Assembly: GCA_963402885.1 (NCBI GenBank)
Contig: OY727097.1
Span: forward strand, 21,080,001-21,144,000
Origin: Antedon bifida
Taxonomy: Eukaryota > Echinodermata > Crinoidea > Comatulida > Antedonidae
Length of the DNA stretch: 64,000 nt
Reading direction: 5' to 3'
Below, in pieces: positions 23,031 through 37,000 of the stretch (within the stretch, counting starts at the first letter, position 1; every line of letters begins with the position of its first letter). Below the pieces are notes generated by a model. It had not been told where the DNA came from and searched no databases. It saw only the letters and a program-made list of their open reading frames with translations. Position numbers and translations under genes: made by a program.

Positions 23031-23199
23031 TAACTATCCAATCTTAGCATACGCTGAACCAATGAAGCACTAGAAGTACAAAAATCTCTTTTAGATAATT
23101 TGGACAAATATTATTAAAAATGCTTGTCGATACATAAATTATAGACGAGCATTGACCTTTGCACTCGTCAGAAAAAATCTAGTTCAATTCCAAGATATG

Positions 23200-23530
23200 T
23201 AACCGATTTTTAGCTTTAATATTTTGTCCCATACACAAAATGGTGAAACCCGTATCGAGAACCATGTTTATCTTATTATAGGACCGACAATTATCCATAT
23301 GCATAGAAACATTATTAGGCCTATCTATAAGCCAGTCATTACACTTTTCTATGTTTCTATTAGTACTTAGTACGTTTTAGATCATTATCAGAATAAAAAA
23401 TTGCACATATTCTTATTAAATCACAGGCAATAGATGATGGCATGTCCTTTACATAGCATAAGAAAGAAGAGGACCTAATATACTACCTTGTGGTATCCCA
23501 TATAAAATTGTCCTTAAACATAAGCAAAAT
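23200..23530 (-). pseudogene. LINE reverse transcriptase fragment (GIPQGSILGPLL box)
   Basis: On the minus strand near 23450-23510 the frame reads YGIPQGSILGPLLSYAM, the conserved block before the catalytic aspartates in CR1/Jockey-type LINE reverse transcriptases. Nothing longer remains open around it. Confidence 0.6.
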
Positions 23531-23759
23531 TACAATTAAAATAAGTGAAGTAAGAAAATAATAAAGCACTCATAACCCACTATCCCCTTAGGCAAAATCT
23601 ACAATTTTCTTAAATATGTTTAATATGAACTTAAGGCTTTTTAAAATAAGGTACATTCTTTTTTATTCTGCAGGCATAAATATAATATTTTGTTAAAAAG
23701 AGAAAAGAATTTGCAAGCCTTTGTCCCCAAAACTAATAATTTCATTGCTTAGATTAATT

Positions 23760-25700
23760 AAATTTCCTGTTCGTTCAAAAATAAGATTTTCAATAAATAT
23801 CCATAAAGGACAATACACAAACATATGAAGTAAATTGCCTTTCTCTTTTTAACAAAAGGAACACAAGTCCTAAACAACCTTTTATTTGTAAAAATAATTT
23901 TGTGAAGGTATTTGAATTGGAAAGCTTTTACTTTGCCAACAATATGTAGCTTATGGAGTAACAAAAAGCAGTTTTTAAAATCAAAATTGCCCATGTTTGA
24001 GCATTTCAATTTTGCTTCATTGATTGGTTTTTATTGCCTTCCAGTTCATTGGGATAGAATGCAGAATCGCACCATACAAAAGAAAGTCAAAAATTGAGTG
24101 GCCGAGCGGTTAAAGACAGTGGAACCGTAATTACGTAGCCTAAAACATCGGCAGGGGTTCGAGGCTCATTCACTCCATGGTTCTGGTGGTAGAACGAGTC
24201 TTCTCGGATAAGAACTATAAACCGTAGGTCCAGTGTACACATCTAGCTCGTGTGCACTTTAAAGAACCTAGTACATCTTTCGAGACGAGTAGGGGGTTAC
24301 CCCGGTGTACTGTATAAGTACATCACATCCACTGATCATAACTAGGCACTCTGGGAGACCAGTCTTTGACTGAAGAGGTCGCCCAGTATAAATAAAATAT
24401 TTCAATTCAATTCAATTTTAATTCCATACTTTGTTTCAAGACCACGCTGCGAGAGGAAAGATCCTTTGGAATTAGTTATATCTTTAATAGCATACGGATA
24501 CCTGCATTCCACCACAAGTTTTGGATATTAAGCGTTCTCTTAACGAAACAGCAATTTGTTCCAAAGTACCTGACTACATATTTTATTTGCAATACCTGGA
24601 TTTGATGGTATACACTCCAGGCTAGCATTACATCTCTATAAAATTTGGATAATTTTGTAAGCAGAGGAGATCTTTTAGAAAAATTAAAAGTTAATAATTA
24701 TGTTTTTCTCACCAATGGCCTCCACGTACCTCTGTGGTTAAAACAACTTTCCATTTTGTATCCCCATCTTCCAGGTACCGTTTTATCCAACACAATTTAA
24801 ATCGAAATATGTGGTATTTTTAAACCGGCCTTGTCTAATTCATTATACAATATGTTTTAGTTTGTCAGGTTTTCCATCCTCAAAGAACATATTTTGAAGT
24901 TTGTTAATATATTCTACATCAGGTGTTGGTAAATTTGTATTAAAATTGGTAATACCAAAGACTTAATTAATAATACTTTTCCAATCAAAGATAAACCTCT
25001 TAGTTTCCACATGTTGAGAACGCCTTTTATTCGTTCCAATTTATACCAAGTTAAGTGTAAAAAGTTGATCAGCGTTCCCCGAAACATACTAGAGGTATTT
25101 GATTGGCCCATCTGTCCAAGACATTTCTTGGTAAGGTAAATTTTAAAATTGGTATTGGCAAAAGTGCCTAGTAAATATTACTTTTATCAAAGTTGACATT
25201 TAGACCAGACAATTTAGAAAAAATTTTAGAAAATTCATCCTGCAAGACGAACACAGTATCATCTGCTAGTTGATATATTCAAATTATATCAGTATTTGTT
25301 AATAGATATACCTTCAAAGTGTTTATTTTGTCTCACTGATATCCCTAGCATTTCTGCCGCAATTATAAATCAATATGGAGATAAGGGGCAACCCTGTAGT
25401 AGTCCCCTCGATGGTTAAATAATTCGAGGTAAATCCATTATTAACTACACAGCTTGAAATATCATTATACATTAATTTAAACCATTTTTAAAAATCATTT
25501 TCCAAAGCCAAATTTGTCGAGGGATTCCTCAACAAATTTCTATATCATATCGATCATTGTTTCTGACAATGTATTATTTACAGAACCTTTTGTATCCTAT
25601 TCGAAAGATATGATTTAAACCAAGAGCATTTAGTCTTTTACTAATTTACATAATAGTAATTAAACGCTTTTTTATATATCTAATAAGAACATACCTGTAA
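23760..25700 (-). pseudogene. Degraded L1/Tx1-like LINE, interrupted by a SINE
   Basis: Reverse-transcriptase motifs occur in order on the minus strand: LLQGCPLSPY near 25390-25410 (followed by a stop), QLADDTVF near 25265-25285, then the thumb-like segment GVLNMWKLRGLSLIGKV near 24980-25050. After the SINE at 24093-24420, the C-terminal KVKAFQFKYLHKIIFTNK segment follows near 23850-23940. The wording matches L1/Tx1-type elements. Many stops and frameshifts are present. It occupies the space between shark and the adhesion GPCR. Confidence 0.75.
24093..24420 (+). mobile_element. tRNA-derived SINE inside a LINE remnant
   Basis: The head GAGTGGCCGAGCGGTTAAAG (A box) and GGGGTTCGAGGC (B box) are tRNA-Leu/Ser-like. 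The body contains CTCGTGTGCACTTTAAAGAA and GTAGGGGGTTACCCCGGTGT; the tail is repeated CAATT. A body-only relative is at 11345-11520. It splits the L1/Tx1-like LINE remnant. Confidence 0.8.
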
Positions 25701-26159
25701 TCTACTTCTATTTCTTTTAATGTGAAGCTAGAACTGTTTTTATAATAGCCTTACAAATGTCTGAGGTTATTATATAAGTTTTTGCACTAAGGTAAATCTC
25801 TTACTAAATTGTGTGCATTTTCTGTGAAAAATTCAATAAATTTGTTGCAATCATTATTATTGCATATATTTCCATCAAGTTTTAGAGAAATGTTGTGTTC
25901 TTCCTTCTTTTTTGTTTCATATCCACAAGGTCTTGGATGTATTTCCATAGTTTCTTTGGATTATTTATTTATTTTTTTTTTTTGCTTGTTTACATGCTTT
26001 GTTAATCTTATTTCTAAGTTCACAAATTGTGTAAGTATTTTATTATTTTCTTTATTCTTTCTTGATTTTTCCAACAGTTTATCTCTTTCTGAGAAGGCAG
26101 CAATAAGTTATGGCTTTATCCATGGTTTGCTTGATTCGAGATCAGGCAAACGTTAGTTC

Positions 26160-26660
26160 CCTGTTATATGCAGTCTGAATGGAATTGTTGTTGGTGAGCT
26201 GAGTGTTAGTGATTGTAGAAGATGTCATATTGACGATCACGACTTCCTCTTCCTTCCCTTCCTTTCTGCATAGTGTCAGTTGTATTTCTCCTTTCCTTAT
26301 TATGTGTCCGAGATATTTCATTTGTCGTCTCTACACTCCGTTGATAATTGCATCCGTTGAAAATGTCTAAATTTGACAACCAAGATACTTGGCATTCTTC
26401 TCACATGCCTCTATCAACTTCCACAGCACAGGCATACAGTACAATTGACAATATGTATGTTTTTATGAGTAGTATCTTGGTAGCCATATAATTATTTCTG
26501 TTTTGAAGTGTATTTCTCATTTCCATCAATGTATTCTTTGCTTGTGCTATTCGACTTTTCACAGTATCACTTCTTGCATCTCTGTTATAATCACCAAGGT
26601 GTTTGAAATTCCCTACATTACTTATAGGTTTTAAATAAGCAATATGCAAATGCAAATACG
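26160..26660 (-). pseudogene. LINE reverse transcriptase C-terminal fragment
   Basis: The segment KSRIAQAKNTLMEMRN, then MATKILLIKTYILSIVLYAC (26440-26600), followed downstream by RRQMKYLGHIIRKGE (26295-26340), is the well-known end of RTE/BovB- and CR1-type LINE proteins. It is broken between the two blocks. It ends about 150 bp from the last adhesion-GPCR exon and is unrelated to it. Confidence 0.75.
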
Positions 26661-26815
26661 CATCAGATGACCGATCTCTACTGTGTCCCTAGGCTGATCC
26701 TTTAACCTGAATTTAATTATTGCCATTTTTTCAAATCACAGGAAAGATTTCAACATATGGATTGGCGATACTTTTGGTGGTGACAGTTAAAGTCCAAAAT
26801 TCCAATATTTCTTGT

Positions 26816-29800
26816 TTAAGATGCTGATGTTCTTATAGTGAAAACCTGCAATTCAAAACAAAACAGTTTATAGATAAAAAAAAATTAAAAAAGTTACATA
26901 TTATTTTACTAATGATTTTAGAAGATGACTTGATTAATTGAATGCAATTCGAAGTGGGCCTTTTCTTTAGGTAGTCTGAGAACACCGTCACCACAACAGT
27001 TTCTAAATTAGTAGTTAATTAAGTAGTTAATTTCACGAACACAATGCTACGTTCCCTAGAGATATAAGGTATAAGTTATTTTTTTCTTTAGGCCTACGTT
27101 ATTATCGTATTCATCGTTAAGTTGGGATCATGAGATTGTTTTGTTATTCATTCATTTATTTTATTTCGGATAGTACACCCATACAACAAAACATACAATA
27201 TAAAGCAACAATTCAACCAGAAAATTATAACAACTTCCAAAATCACAACCTAAATATAAATTTGCACTAACTGATGATGGCAGCAGAACTCTACAGTACT
27301 TAGACAATTACCTCTTGACCCGAATCTCGGACTGAATTTGACCACTGGATATTTGACTGGAGTTGACCCAACATTTTCCTTCTGTCAAATAATTTTGTCC
27401 ATTCCTCTTTTACCTTTGTATGTAAGATAAAACTATATTTTATAATGTTATGGCGATGGTGATGATGGGAATACGATGCTACAGACGGTTATAAAGACCA
27501 TGGAGGAATACCTCCATGATAAGGACGACGATTAATGGCTTTTTAAATCTCTTATCTCATTCAGTTTCTCCCATTAACGGTGATTTTTGTTTCGTTTAAC
27601 TGCCATTTCTTGTGTGTGGATTGCTTTAATATTGATATTAGGATTGATTTTGACCCTTAAATAAATGAATGCTGGTGATAAATTACAATTATGACAAAGA
27701 CAATAGAATGGCGATGATAATGGCAATGATGACGACAAAGGTGATTGGCAATTATGATGATGACGATTATAATGACAATAATGGCGACGATGATAATGAC
27801 AATGATGACAACAAATGTGATTGGCGATTATGATGATGACGATGATAATGACAATGATGACGACAAAGGTGATTGGCGATTATGATGATGACGATGATAA
27901 TGACAATGATGACGACAAAGGTGATTGGCGATTATGATGATGACGATGATGATGGTATTGATGATGTTGGGTAATTAATGAATATGATGGTGATGGTGAT
28001 AATAATGATGATAATTAACAACGTATACCTTTTGATCTAATACACAATAACATACGAAAATAAAAACACCCTGCATTGAATTAAGTATAGTGTAGAGATA
28101 AACGAGAAACATGCTATTGGCTAGGACTGCAAAAGGACCGATGATCCATGTAATTCCAAGTATAGGAAACAACAACAGGATTCCCTTGAGTGTTGATCTG
28201 AAATTGAATAAGATTTATTAAGAATATATTTTAAATAATCATGAAGAAATTGATACTAAGATCATAATGATTTCCAAAGAAGAAAACCAAACACATATAT
28301 ACCGTAATAAAAAAGCACTAATCTTTTTACAAAATGGAACTAAAATTGTCAATTAAAAAACGGTACGAGACTTTAGTTTGGAAATAACTGAAAGAGATAA
28401 CTATGAGTAAGACATTTACTATATTATATATATTTAATTTGCGACAACGCCTAAAACATTGCCTTTCTTTAAAGGCCAGGTGCGGGCAAAATATTTCTAT
28501 TGATCATACATTCCAATAATTATCGATCTATAGTTTCCCCTATGTTTCATAATTTTTGGGATTTTGTTTTTGTTAAACGAGCTTGTTGAAAATAAGCACT
28601 TTCAGTGGGGGGATAGTTCAAATTAAACAGTAAAATCTCTATTCTTTTCTACACACATTTTGTAAATAGAGAGGCATTTTAAAAGGCTATGAAAAATAAA
28701 CGGTTTGGTAAAAAATGTTATCAGATGACTAAATATAGGTAATATAACTTGAATTTTACATTTCTGGTATTTTTATTCAACTTCAGATTTTTATTTTCAT
28801 GCTATAGCAAAAATTATCCACCGTATATCCACCATCTTTTTTCACCCTTTAGGACATGTTACTATATTAGGTTAAACTACCTAACTACTGAAAAAAAGTC
28901 TTCCTGGTTTTTATGGCAGAATTTTGCCAAATTTTGTATTTGACCATTATAAATTCATGTTTTTTCATCTTGATTTCTGTTACAAATATTTGATTTATGT
29001 ACAATTAATCAGATATTGTATTTAAAATTCATGCCTGTATATGAGCTTTAAGACTCATGTAGACTAGATAGGCCTACCTTAATTGTTTATATTCAGTTTG
29101 AAGTTTCTCCGACTTTTGCGTCATTGGTCCAGCACGAGAGTATATAATTATCAACATTTTTGTTAAAATAATCACATTTATCTGTAGAGAAATAAATATT
29201 ATTATTGTCATTAGACCAAAGAATATCAAGCCTTGGTAGCGCTAAGTTGTAATTTGTAGAATTAAAGACCTTTACAAAAATATATTTACCGTATTGTTTT
29301 TTTTTTTAAATAACCGCATAATAATGAAATAGGAAATTATGAATAATATTTAAATGTCTTCTGAATTATAACATTCTTTATATACAAATAATATATCCAA
29401 CATTCCTTCGGAAATAAAGATTAGTTCAAGCAATCATGTGTAATGATAATGATGGTAGATTACCAATGTAACAGCTATTATAGGAGTTACAGCAGCCCAT
29501 TTTCCACTATAACTCAACCAGCACCTATCAAAAGAATAATATTATCAAAGTATCTAACAATTTTCATTCGTATTATGCAATGTATAACCTTAAATTATAT
29601 TATAGACGAAGTAAGTAAGTAATATTTATTTCTTTCCAAGAACAGAATAAAAACAAAAACAGTATAGGCCTAATAATCTGAATGAAAATAAATACATAGA
29701 ATAATACAAACGTTAAACGAGAAAAATTAAACATGGAAAGCAGGGAATAACCCTTTAAGCCCAAAGGCTTGTTTCCAAAGGGGTCCACAACGAATGACCT

Positions 29801-31014
29801 ACCTACCTACCGTACCTAGACTTTAAATGAAATTGTTATTTTATTCAATTTCTTTTATTAAATCAGTTGTTTCCAGATAAACTAAGAAAGGTTGAAGCAT
29901 TTTAATAAAATTGAACATTCATCCATTGGTGAAAAATAACGACAAAAGCTTACACGTCTCTAGTGGAATAATGGCTTTTCCCTATAACTAGGGTTATCAT
30001 AACGATTATAATTGGTAAAGAGTATGCCCCTATGAAGTGGTATTTAAACTTGTTGTATTTGCTTGGTGTTTTCTTGATGACTTTGAAGACGAGATATACA
30101 GCTTCTGATAACATCCACGTGAAGACACACATAAGCTCAAAATGCATTACGATAGACGATGCAATGCATACATTCTAAAAGCAAAATCATTTGGGTTATC
30201 ATTACAAGAATGTAGGCCTATGAGTTGATATCAATTTTGTGATTAAATTTAAATTTCTAAATTCATTAAAAGCCAAATAAAACAAAAAATAATTTGAACA
30301 AATATAAACTGTCCCCGTAATATAGAGGAGGCAGCATCGTCTGGCAACCTGGCGCATTGCAACATTTTGCTTCACAGTATTGTATTACACTTCGTAATGG
30401 TGTAACCACTGAGTACATCAACCAAAACAAAAAGTTGTGTATGATTCTGCACATACTCGACTCGAATCCCACTAATTGTACGTTATTATTTTTAAAAAGC
30501 TTAATAAGCACAAAACTCATACCTGACTGTCGGTTTTGTCGATAGCAGAAAGAAACACTATATCAAACAAAATAATGTTAAACATCAACTGCATATGTAT
30601 TTGATGCCGCAAAGATTTCCACAGGTTTCTGAAAATAAATTACAAAAGTGTATTTGTTTGCAACCTGATATTTGACCTCCAGGGAAATGGTGGACCTACG
30701 TGAACGGGAGAAAACAACCAAAATTAAGAAAGCCGAATTAAAATTATACATGTTCGGAATTTATCCAAATTTACAAAACAAAACACAGACCAAAAAAAAA
30801 ACAACAAAAATACACCCTCCATCACCGCCTTCAAAAAATGCATCAGCGATTATAAAATGTTAATGAAAATGTTCTATTGAAGTGTAAAAAAAATAATTTT
30901 AAATAATTATCACTACCTTAATATTAAATACACAATGATGGTAATGAATAACATTATTGACGATAGTACCATTCCGATTTTTGTGATCCAGGTTAAGATA
31001 ATTTCATCAACAAG
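26816..31014 (-). CDS. adhesion GPCR exons 14-21: seven-transmembrane domain and tail
   Basis: TM1 in 31014-30917; TM2 in 30628-30523; TM3 and TM4 in 30174-29954 (HFELMCVFTWMLSEAVYL); the loop-2 CWLS hallmark with the start of TM5 in 29524-29464; the rest of TM5 in 29181-29078; TM6-TM7 in 28197-28029 (PILGITWIIGP, YTILNSMQGVFIFV), a class B2 signature. The tail begins VKEEW in 27413-27312 and ends after VFTIRTSAS in 26845-26816. For exon 18 the acceptor TCTCTACAG at 29182 was chosen because it gives a normal-length TM5; an upstream start would add about 16 hydrophobic residues. The tail has no PDZ-type end that I recognise. Confidence 0.88.
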
Positions 31015-34000
31015 CTGAATAAAACAAATTATGATTAGACAAATTTAAAATGGTTAACTTTTATTTCAATATGTAAGTCTAAATGTAATGGACATCGTCA
31101 TTTTAAAGCAGGCTTACAAAAGCTTCCAATTTATCTGGTTTACATTAATTAAAAGTAGCAATTTAGTTCTTTTATTATTAGATGCTTACCGGCGTTGTTG
31201 TGGGTGAAACTTCAAATATGATAATGAAACTTGTCAAGTGATTGCAATGACATGTTGCATTGTGTTCAGCCATGCTATCTGGTGAAAAGCATCCATCAGA
31301 TGACCAACTAGATCAACATAATAATAATTATATGTAACGTGTCTTTCTGCCACCCGACCCGTTACCACTCGGCCTTTTACCACCCGGTCATTTCCCACCT
31401 GGCCTTTTTGTCACTTGGCCATTTGCCACTCGGCTACATACCTGGCTACATACTAACTCGGCAACATACCTGGTGAGAAAAGCCGTCGTGGCAATATGAC
31501 AATGGCAGAAGACCTGGTTGTGAAAGACCAGGTGACGAAAGGCCGGGTGGCAAAAGGTCAGGTGGCAACGGGCTGGATACCGCTATTATTATTTTCCAGA
31601 TAGTGGCTCTTTCATTTTAATTACATTTAAGTTTGTTTTTGGTAGACCAGTTACCAGTAGGCCTACCCCAGGTTGGCTATAATTATTTTTATAGTGAGAG
31701 ATTATTTTAGAGACTCAGATTAAGGCATGGTACTACTGTCAGGCTGTTTATTGTCGCTGGACACGATACCTTAAGTGTATTCTAATTTTAAAATAAACAT
31801 GTTAAAACACTATTTAATGGTGGTTTATGCTGATGAACAACACTCAAATATAATAGTAAATGACGTCTCTTTCTCACTTTTATTTTATTTATGTTTTTTA
31901 TGTTTTATGTAAGAGGGTCCTGCAAAAACAGAATTGTAAACTTCTTTATCTTTGCTTATCAAATATATACTGTACTGTAATTGTAAAGTTATAAACGAAA
32001 TAAATAAATGTGATTGAATGAAGTGAAATGCGTTGGTACATGTGTCAAGGAATCAACAGTAGACCTGATTTTCAAATCAGAGAACTGTATGTTTTGTTTG
32101 TTACCTTCTTTCTCCTTGTAGGAATGCACACACAGGTGTTACAGTACTCGTTTCGGAATATTCAGATATAATCTGCGAATGACAAACAGGGCTAAAAAGT
32201 AAATCTATGAATATCTTGTTTTTGATCGGGTTTTTTGTTGTCAAATTATTATTACCAACCAATTGCTCGCCCAGTGGACGGGCTCCATCTATTTATGATT
32301 TCTGAAAATTTTTTTTTTTGCAAACTAGGCCTAAATATAATTCGCAGATTTATCTTCAGAGTTGTTTATGGTATTAAATAGGAATGGAAGCAATAATAAA
32401 CATAAAAGAACTCCGAAAAAATATCGACAAAACCCAACGAACATTTTCAGTATAAGTTGGCATCGAGAAGTTTACAGCTGCGTTCACTTTATCTGTCATG
32501 TGTTTGTAAGCTGTAATTGATAAAACACCACTGCCTTTGAAGTATTCTGTCAGTTCGCCTTCAATGTCACTTTGGAAAAAAAAGATCAACAAAGATGGCT
32601 TTATAACTTATATTAAACTATTTTACTTATGAGCTTACTGCTAAAATGTTACAGAAAAATGTGTGAATTCATTATTTTTTCATATATATTTTATTCATTT
32701 TATTGTTTGTTAGGCAGGACAGTCAGATGCTCACATCACTATGACACTTGTGAATAAATAGCTAGCTTGTCTTAACAAGTTAGTGAAACAGTGGCTTATT
32801 ATTTTTATTCGGTTTTCTTAGGCTATTTCGTGGTTTATTTTACATCAACATTTTCATACTTGTGCTAAACAGCGCATAGAGACTATTTGTATTTTGCGCT
32901 ATATAAATTTAAAACCATTAAAACCATTAAAACCATACCGTCATCAACAAACGTTAAAATTATCAATTGTTTAGGGTTTCTATTGTTTGGAATAGTATAT
33001 AATATACGCACATTTCCCTCTTTTAAAAAGGTTATGAGTGAGTCCAAATTATAATAGATCATGATTTACAGTAAATACTTTATGCCATAACGCACAAACT
33101 GTAATTATTGTTACACATCTGCATAGTAGTATAATAATGTCATGTCATATTTTAATTCAATGAACACGAATGTCTACAACTGGATACTGTACTTACCTAT
33201 CTGCCATGTTTATTTTTTCTATTGTTGTTACTTGATGATCTCCACTAAAAAATACAACAGCCACCGATATTTCTTCTAGGAAAAGGAAGATACTCTCAGA
33301 TATTTATCTGAAAATACGGTTTACAGTTTTTATCATGTAATATTTTGTTATAATCTACCGTATATGTTATGCGTGATTAATTTTGAATGTTTAAATTATG
33401 TGAATTAGGCGTAAACATCTGACGTAATCGTAGCCAATTTTAGGAGAATAGGCCCTACCAATAATTGTAAAAACAAAAGACATCGGCCATCATGCCGCAG
33501 ACTCGATGCCTATTTGGCTCGAATAAGCCAGTAAGCAAATGGTCGTACTTCTACGGAGCAATACGTTGTTTGATAATCTTCCTCCTAATTGTATAAAAAT
33601 GATCATTACTCCATTCTAACCTGTATTTTGAATCGGTACGTCTACAGAAAATAATACTATTTCACCATGCAAATCTATCTGATACTCTTTGTTGGTGTTA
33701 TTTCCCTCCAGATGAAAAGCAAGGTAGTCTAATATGAAATGTAAAAATAAATCAGTATTATATGGTTATGAACTGTGAACGCGTGGGATCAAATGAGATA
33801 AACAGGACAGAAAACTGATAACTATTGTTATTATATACATTCGATTTGTTTGCTTACATATCTTATCAGTTGAATGTTCGTAAACCGACATATTGGAAGA
33901 TTCTAAATCTTGTAACAATGCAATATCAACATCATCCATCACATTGAGAAGAGTTTCATATTCCTAGAGATTAATAATACAACGCCAATTGAAGAAGAAT

Positions 34001-37000
34001 AATTAAGGTATACCGACAACGAATAATTAAAAATATTCATAATATATTTCAGAAAAACAAAAAATACATTTTTTTTTTCATTCCAAAAAAAAAAGAAAAA
34101 TAATAATAAGATTTCATTTTGTATAAAAAGGAGGAAAACAGAAGTTTACTTCTATATCGCTCCCCCAAACATGTCTTTCCTAGGCGGTTATGGAAGTTCG
34201 AATAAAAAAAGGAAATTTAATTAATTACATTTATAAATAAATTTTAAACTGAATTTGAGCTTTCTTGAGTTATTACTTTCAAGCCAATTTCTATTTTATA
34301 CAATTTCCAGTTAAAAACAAACATAACATTAACAACTGTGGGTAACCAAACGTGTTTAATTAGAGGACATGGAGGCCTGCTGTCGAGTGGCTTTCCCAAC
34401 TAATCGTGGGTACGTGATATGAATAATTATTATTAGCCTCAAGTCAATGGTAAAATCATTTAAATTAAGTTGTATTAAACGATTTATGAGTCAAACTCTA
34501 GCAAATGGATCCTACTGTATAAGTCAAATCAATCTATAAGAACATATATCTGTAACATTACCATCTGAGTTTTATTTAAGAGGTAGTATAGGTTACTTAA
34601 ATAGAATAGCACAATTTAAGTTCAATAAAAAATAAGAAAGAGAATTCCATATGGTGTTGTTTAAATGTAATTCGATAAATTCCAACCGAAGCTATGCAAG
34701 TTAGTTATGCGTAATGGTGTAGTATAATAGTTCATTCTTATATAGCGCATATAAGAAGCAAGCTCTCGATGCGCTGCACATTATTACCCCGGTCATTTTT
34801 TGGATCATGCACGTATGGAAGCATACTCCCACAATAATGCAGCTAGTAATCAGCGCAGAGTTGTGTCTTGATCTAACCGGTACCCATTTTGTACACCTGG
34901 GTGGAGAGAGGCAAATGTAATTAAAGTGTCTTGCCTAAGGATACAAGCCATGCGGCGAGAGTTGGATTCGAACCACGAACTCACCATCAGTAATCCAACG
35001 TCCAACATACTGCGCCACATGCCCTCAAAAAATTAAAAGTAGACCTATATTTTTGTTATAATGTAGGCCTATTTGAACATCTTGTGCAATATTAACAATA
35101 TTATAACTAATCTGTTTTTTGTTTATAAAAAGATTTTATAAAAGGAAATAATGAAATGGCAAGAAAAAAGGTGGATGTTGTCCACGTCCAAATAGAAACA
35201 AAGTTAAGACAACCTTTGGCGCTTGGTTAACCATTGTAAACCTGCTTACCAGAATACATAGAGGTTGGCCATTCTCGTTAGAAATCTTGTGATTAGTAAT
35301 TTCTTCCAATGTACAATTGGTAATAGAGGTTGTTGGTTCTCCTGAAAACAAGTAATATATTATCTATCGAAATAGTAGTAGTAGTATGTTGTAAGTCTAA
35401 CCAGGGATCACTCTTCTTTGATCTAACTATATATCATACTTTTTAATAACAATGCCGTACATTTAGATAACATGTTGCATTTTATAATAAATTTTTCCAA
35501 TGTTATTCCGTGCAATAATTGACAATATTAAAAACATTAATACGTACGATAGTGCATATAATCCGAGTTTTATTATATACCTGTGGTTGTTTCAATAGCC
35601 AAGTTAAAATTAGTTGATGAATGTGTACCCTCTGGTGTATAAATAGTACTGATAGTGTATGGTATTGGTGAACTAGCGTTATCATCAAAATCAGACGTGT
35701 CATCGTAAATCTGTGTTGAGACATCGTTATCGAATGGCAAACTCATATCATCTCTTGGCGTATCTGATAGTATAATCGATAGTTTATCATTAATCAGTAA
35801 AATCAAGGAATTTCACTCTTTCATGGTAAAATAATGAATTCTATTAATGAACACATCAAGCTGCAGTAGTATATGTAAAGTATTTGCATATAATCAATAT
35901 ACATATAGTGCACTTTAAGATACACATTATATATTTACGAAACCTTTGAAGAACATTAATTTTGACTTACATTGTCCATACGAAATGTGCTCAGCACCAG
36001 TAACCTGCAAATTAGTGCACTGGTGGGCAATGGATTGATCCAAAGGTACAGCCATGATGCACGCATGATTTGGTGATGTTACGAAGAAATGTGACACGTA
36101 TTGACTATATACGAAGTCATGAATTTCCAAAATACCGGTGACAAAAGTTGATGTCTTCTTATCCAGGTCTGTTCGCATGATAGATTCATCATTTTTAGAC
36201 CAGTATAGTTGGTTTTCTGGATAAGGCAAAAACAAAAAAATATCACAATAGTAATAATGACAATCAAAAATAATCTTATTACAAAAATATTGGTAACATT
36301 GACGAGGTCCTATTGATATTATAATACGACTTTCTTTACTTTCTAAAGTTTAAACAATTATAATCATTACGGCATATTACTACAATATTAAATATTGATA
36401 AAATAGCACATACTCTTCTTAGCCACAAAAAGACTATGGTAGAAATCATTAGTAGTAGCATCAGCACTATCAAAATACACATATTCTTGAGTGTCAATGT
36501 TATATTCACCTACGGAATCACTGTTCGCTGTTACATAGTACACATTGCTAAAAAAAAAATTGAGAATATTGTTAGGCCTACTTGTATTTAATCATGTTAA
36601 TGCTCCCTTTTTTATTTTATTGATTTGGTTAAACTTTAAAAGAGGGTAACCCTAAACAGTATATGCTGGCAATCAAGGGATCCTCATATAAACATATAAA
36701 AAACATGTTATATGTTAAAAATATATACATACTGTATACACTTACTCATATATGCTATACAACAATACACAAATATAGCCTACAATACTATACAAAACGT
36801 AGACATTTTTCTTTTGGTGTCACATGTTTAGTCGAAGTGTGGACAGAGATGTTCATGGTGTTTTCACTGGCTGTTTTGAGGCAATCTTTAATCGTTCACA
36901 CTACGCCGTACAAATAAATACAAGATGCGGGAAACTAATGAAAGGAAATAACCTAGTCTCAACTCACAAACCTCTATTTGCAAACACGAGATTAAACTCG

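Noticed and set aside
27710..27955. Regularly spaced repeats considered as a CRISPR-like array
   Set aside because: The units are contiguous GAT/GAC-rich tandem copies without unique spacers, in an animal intron.
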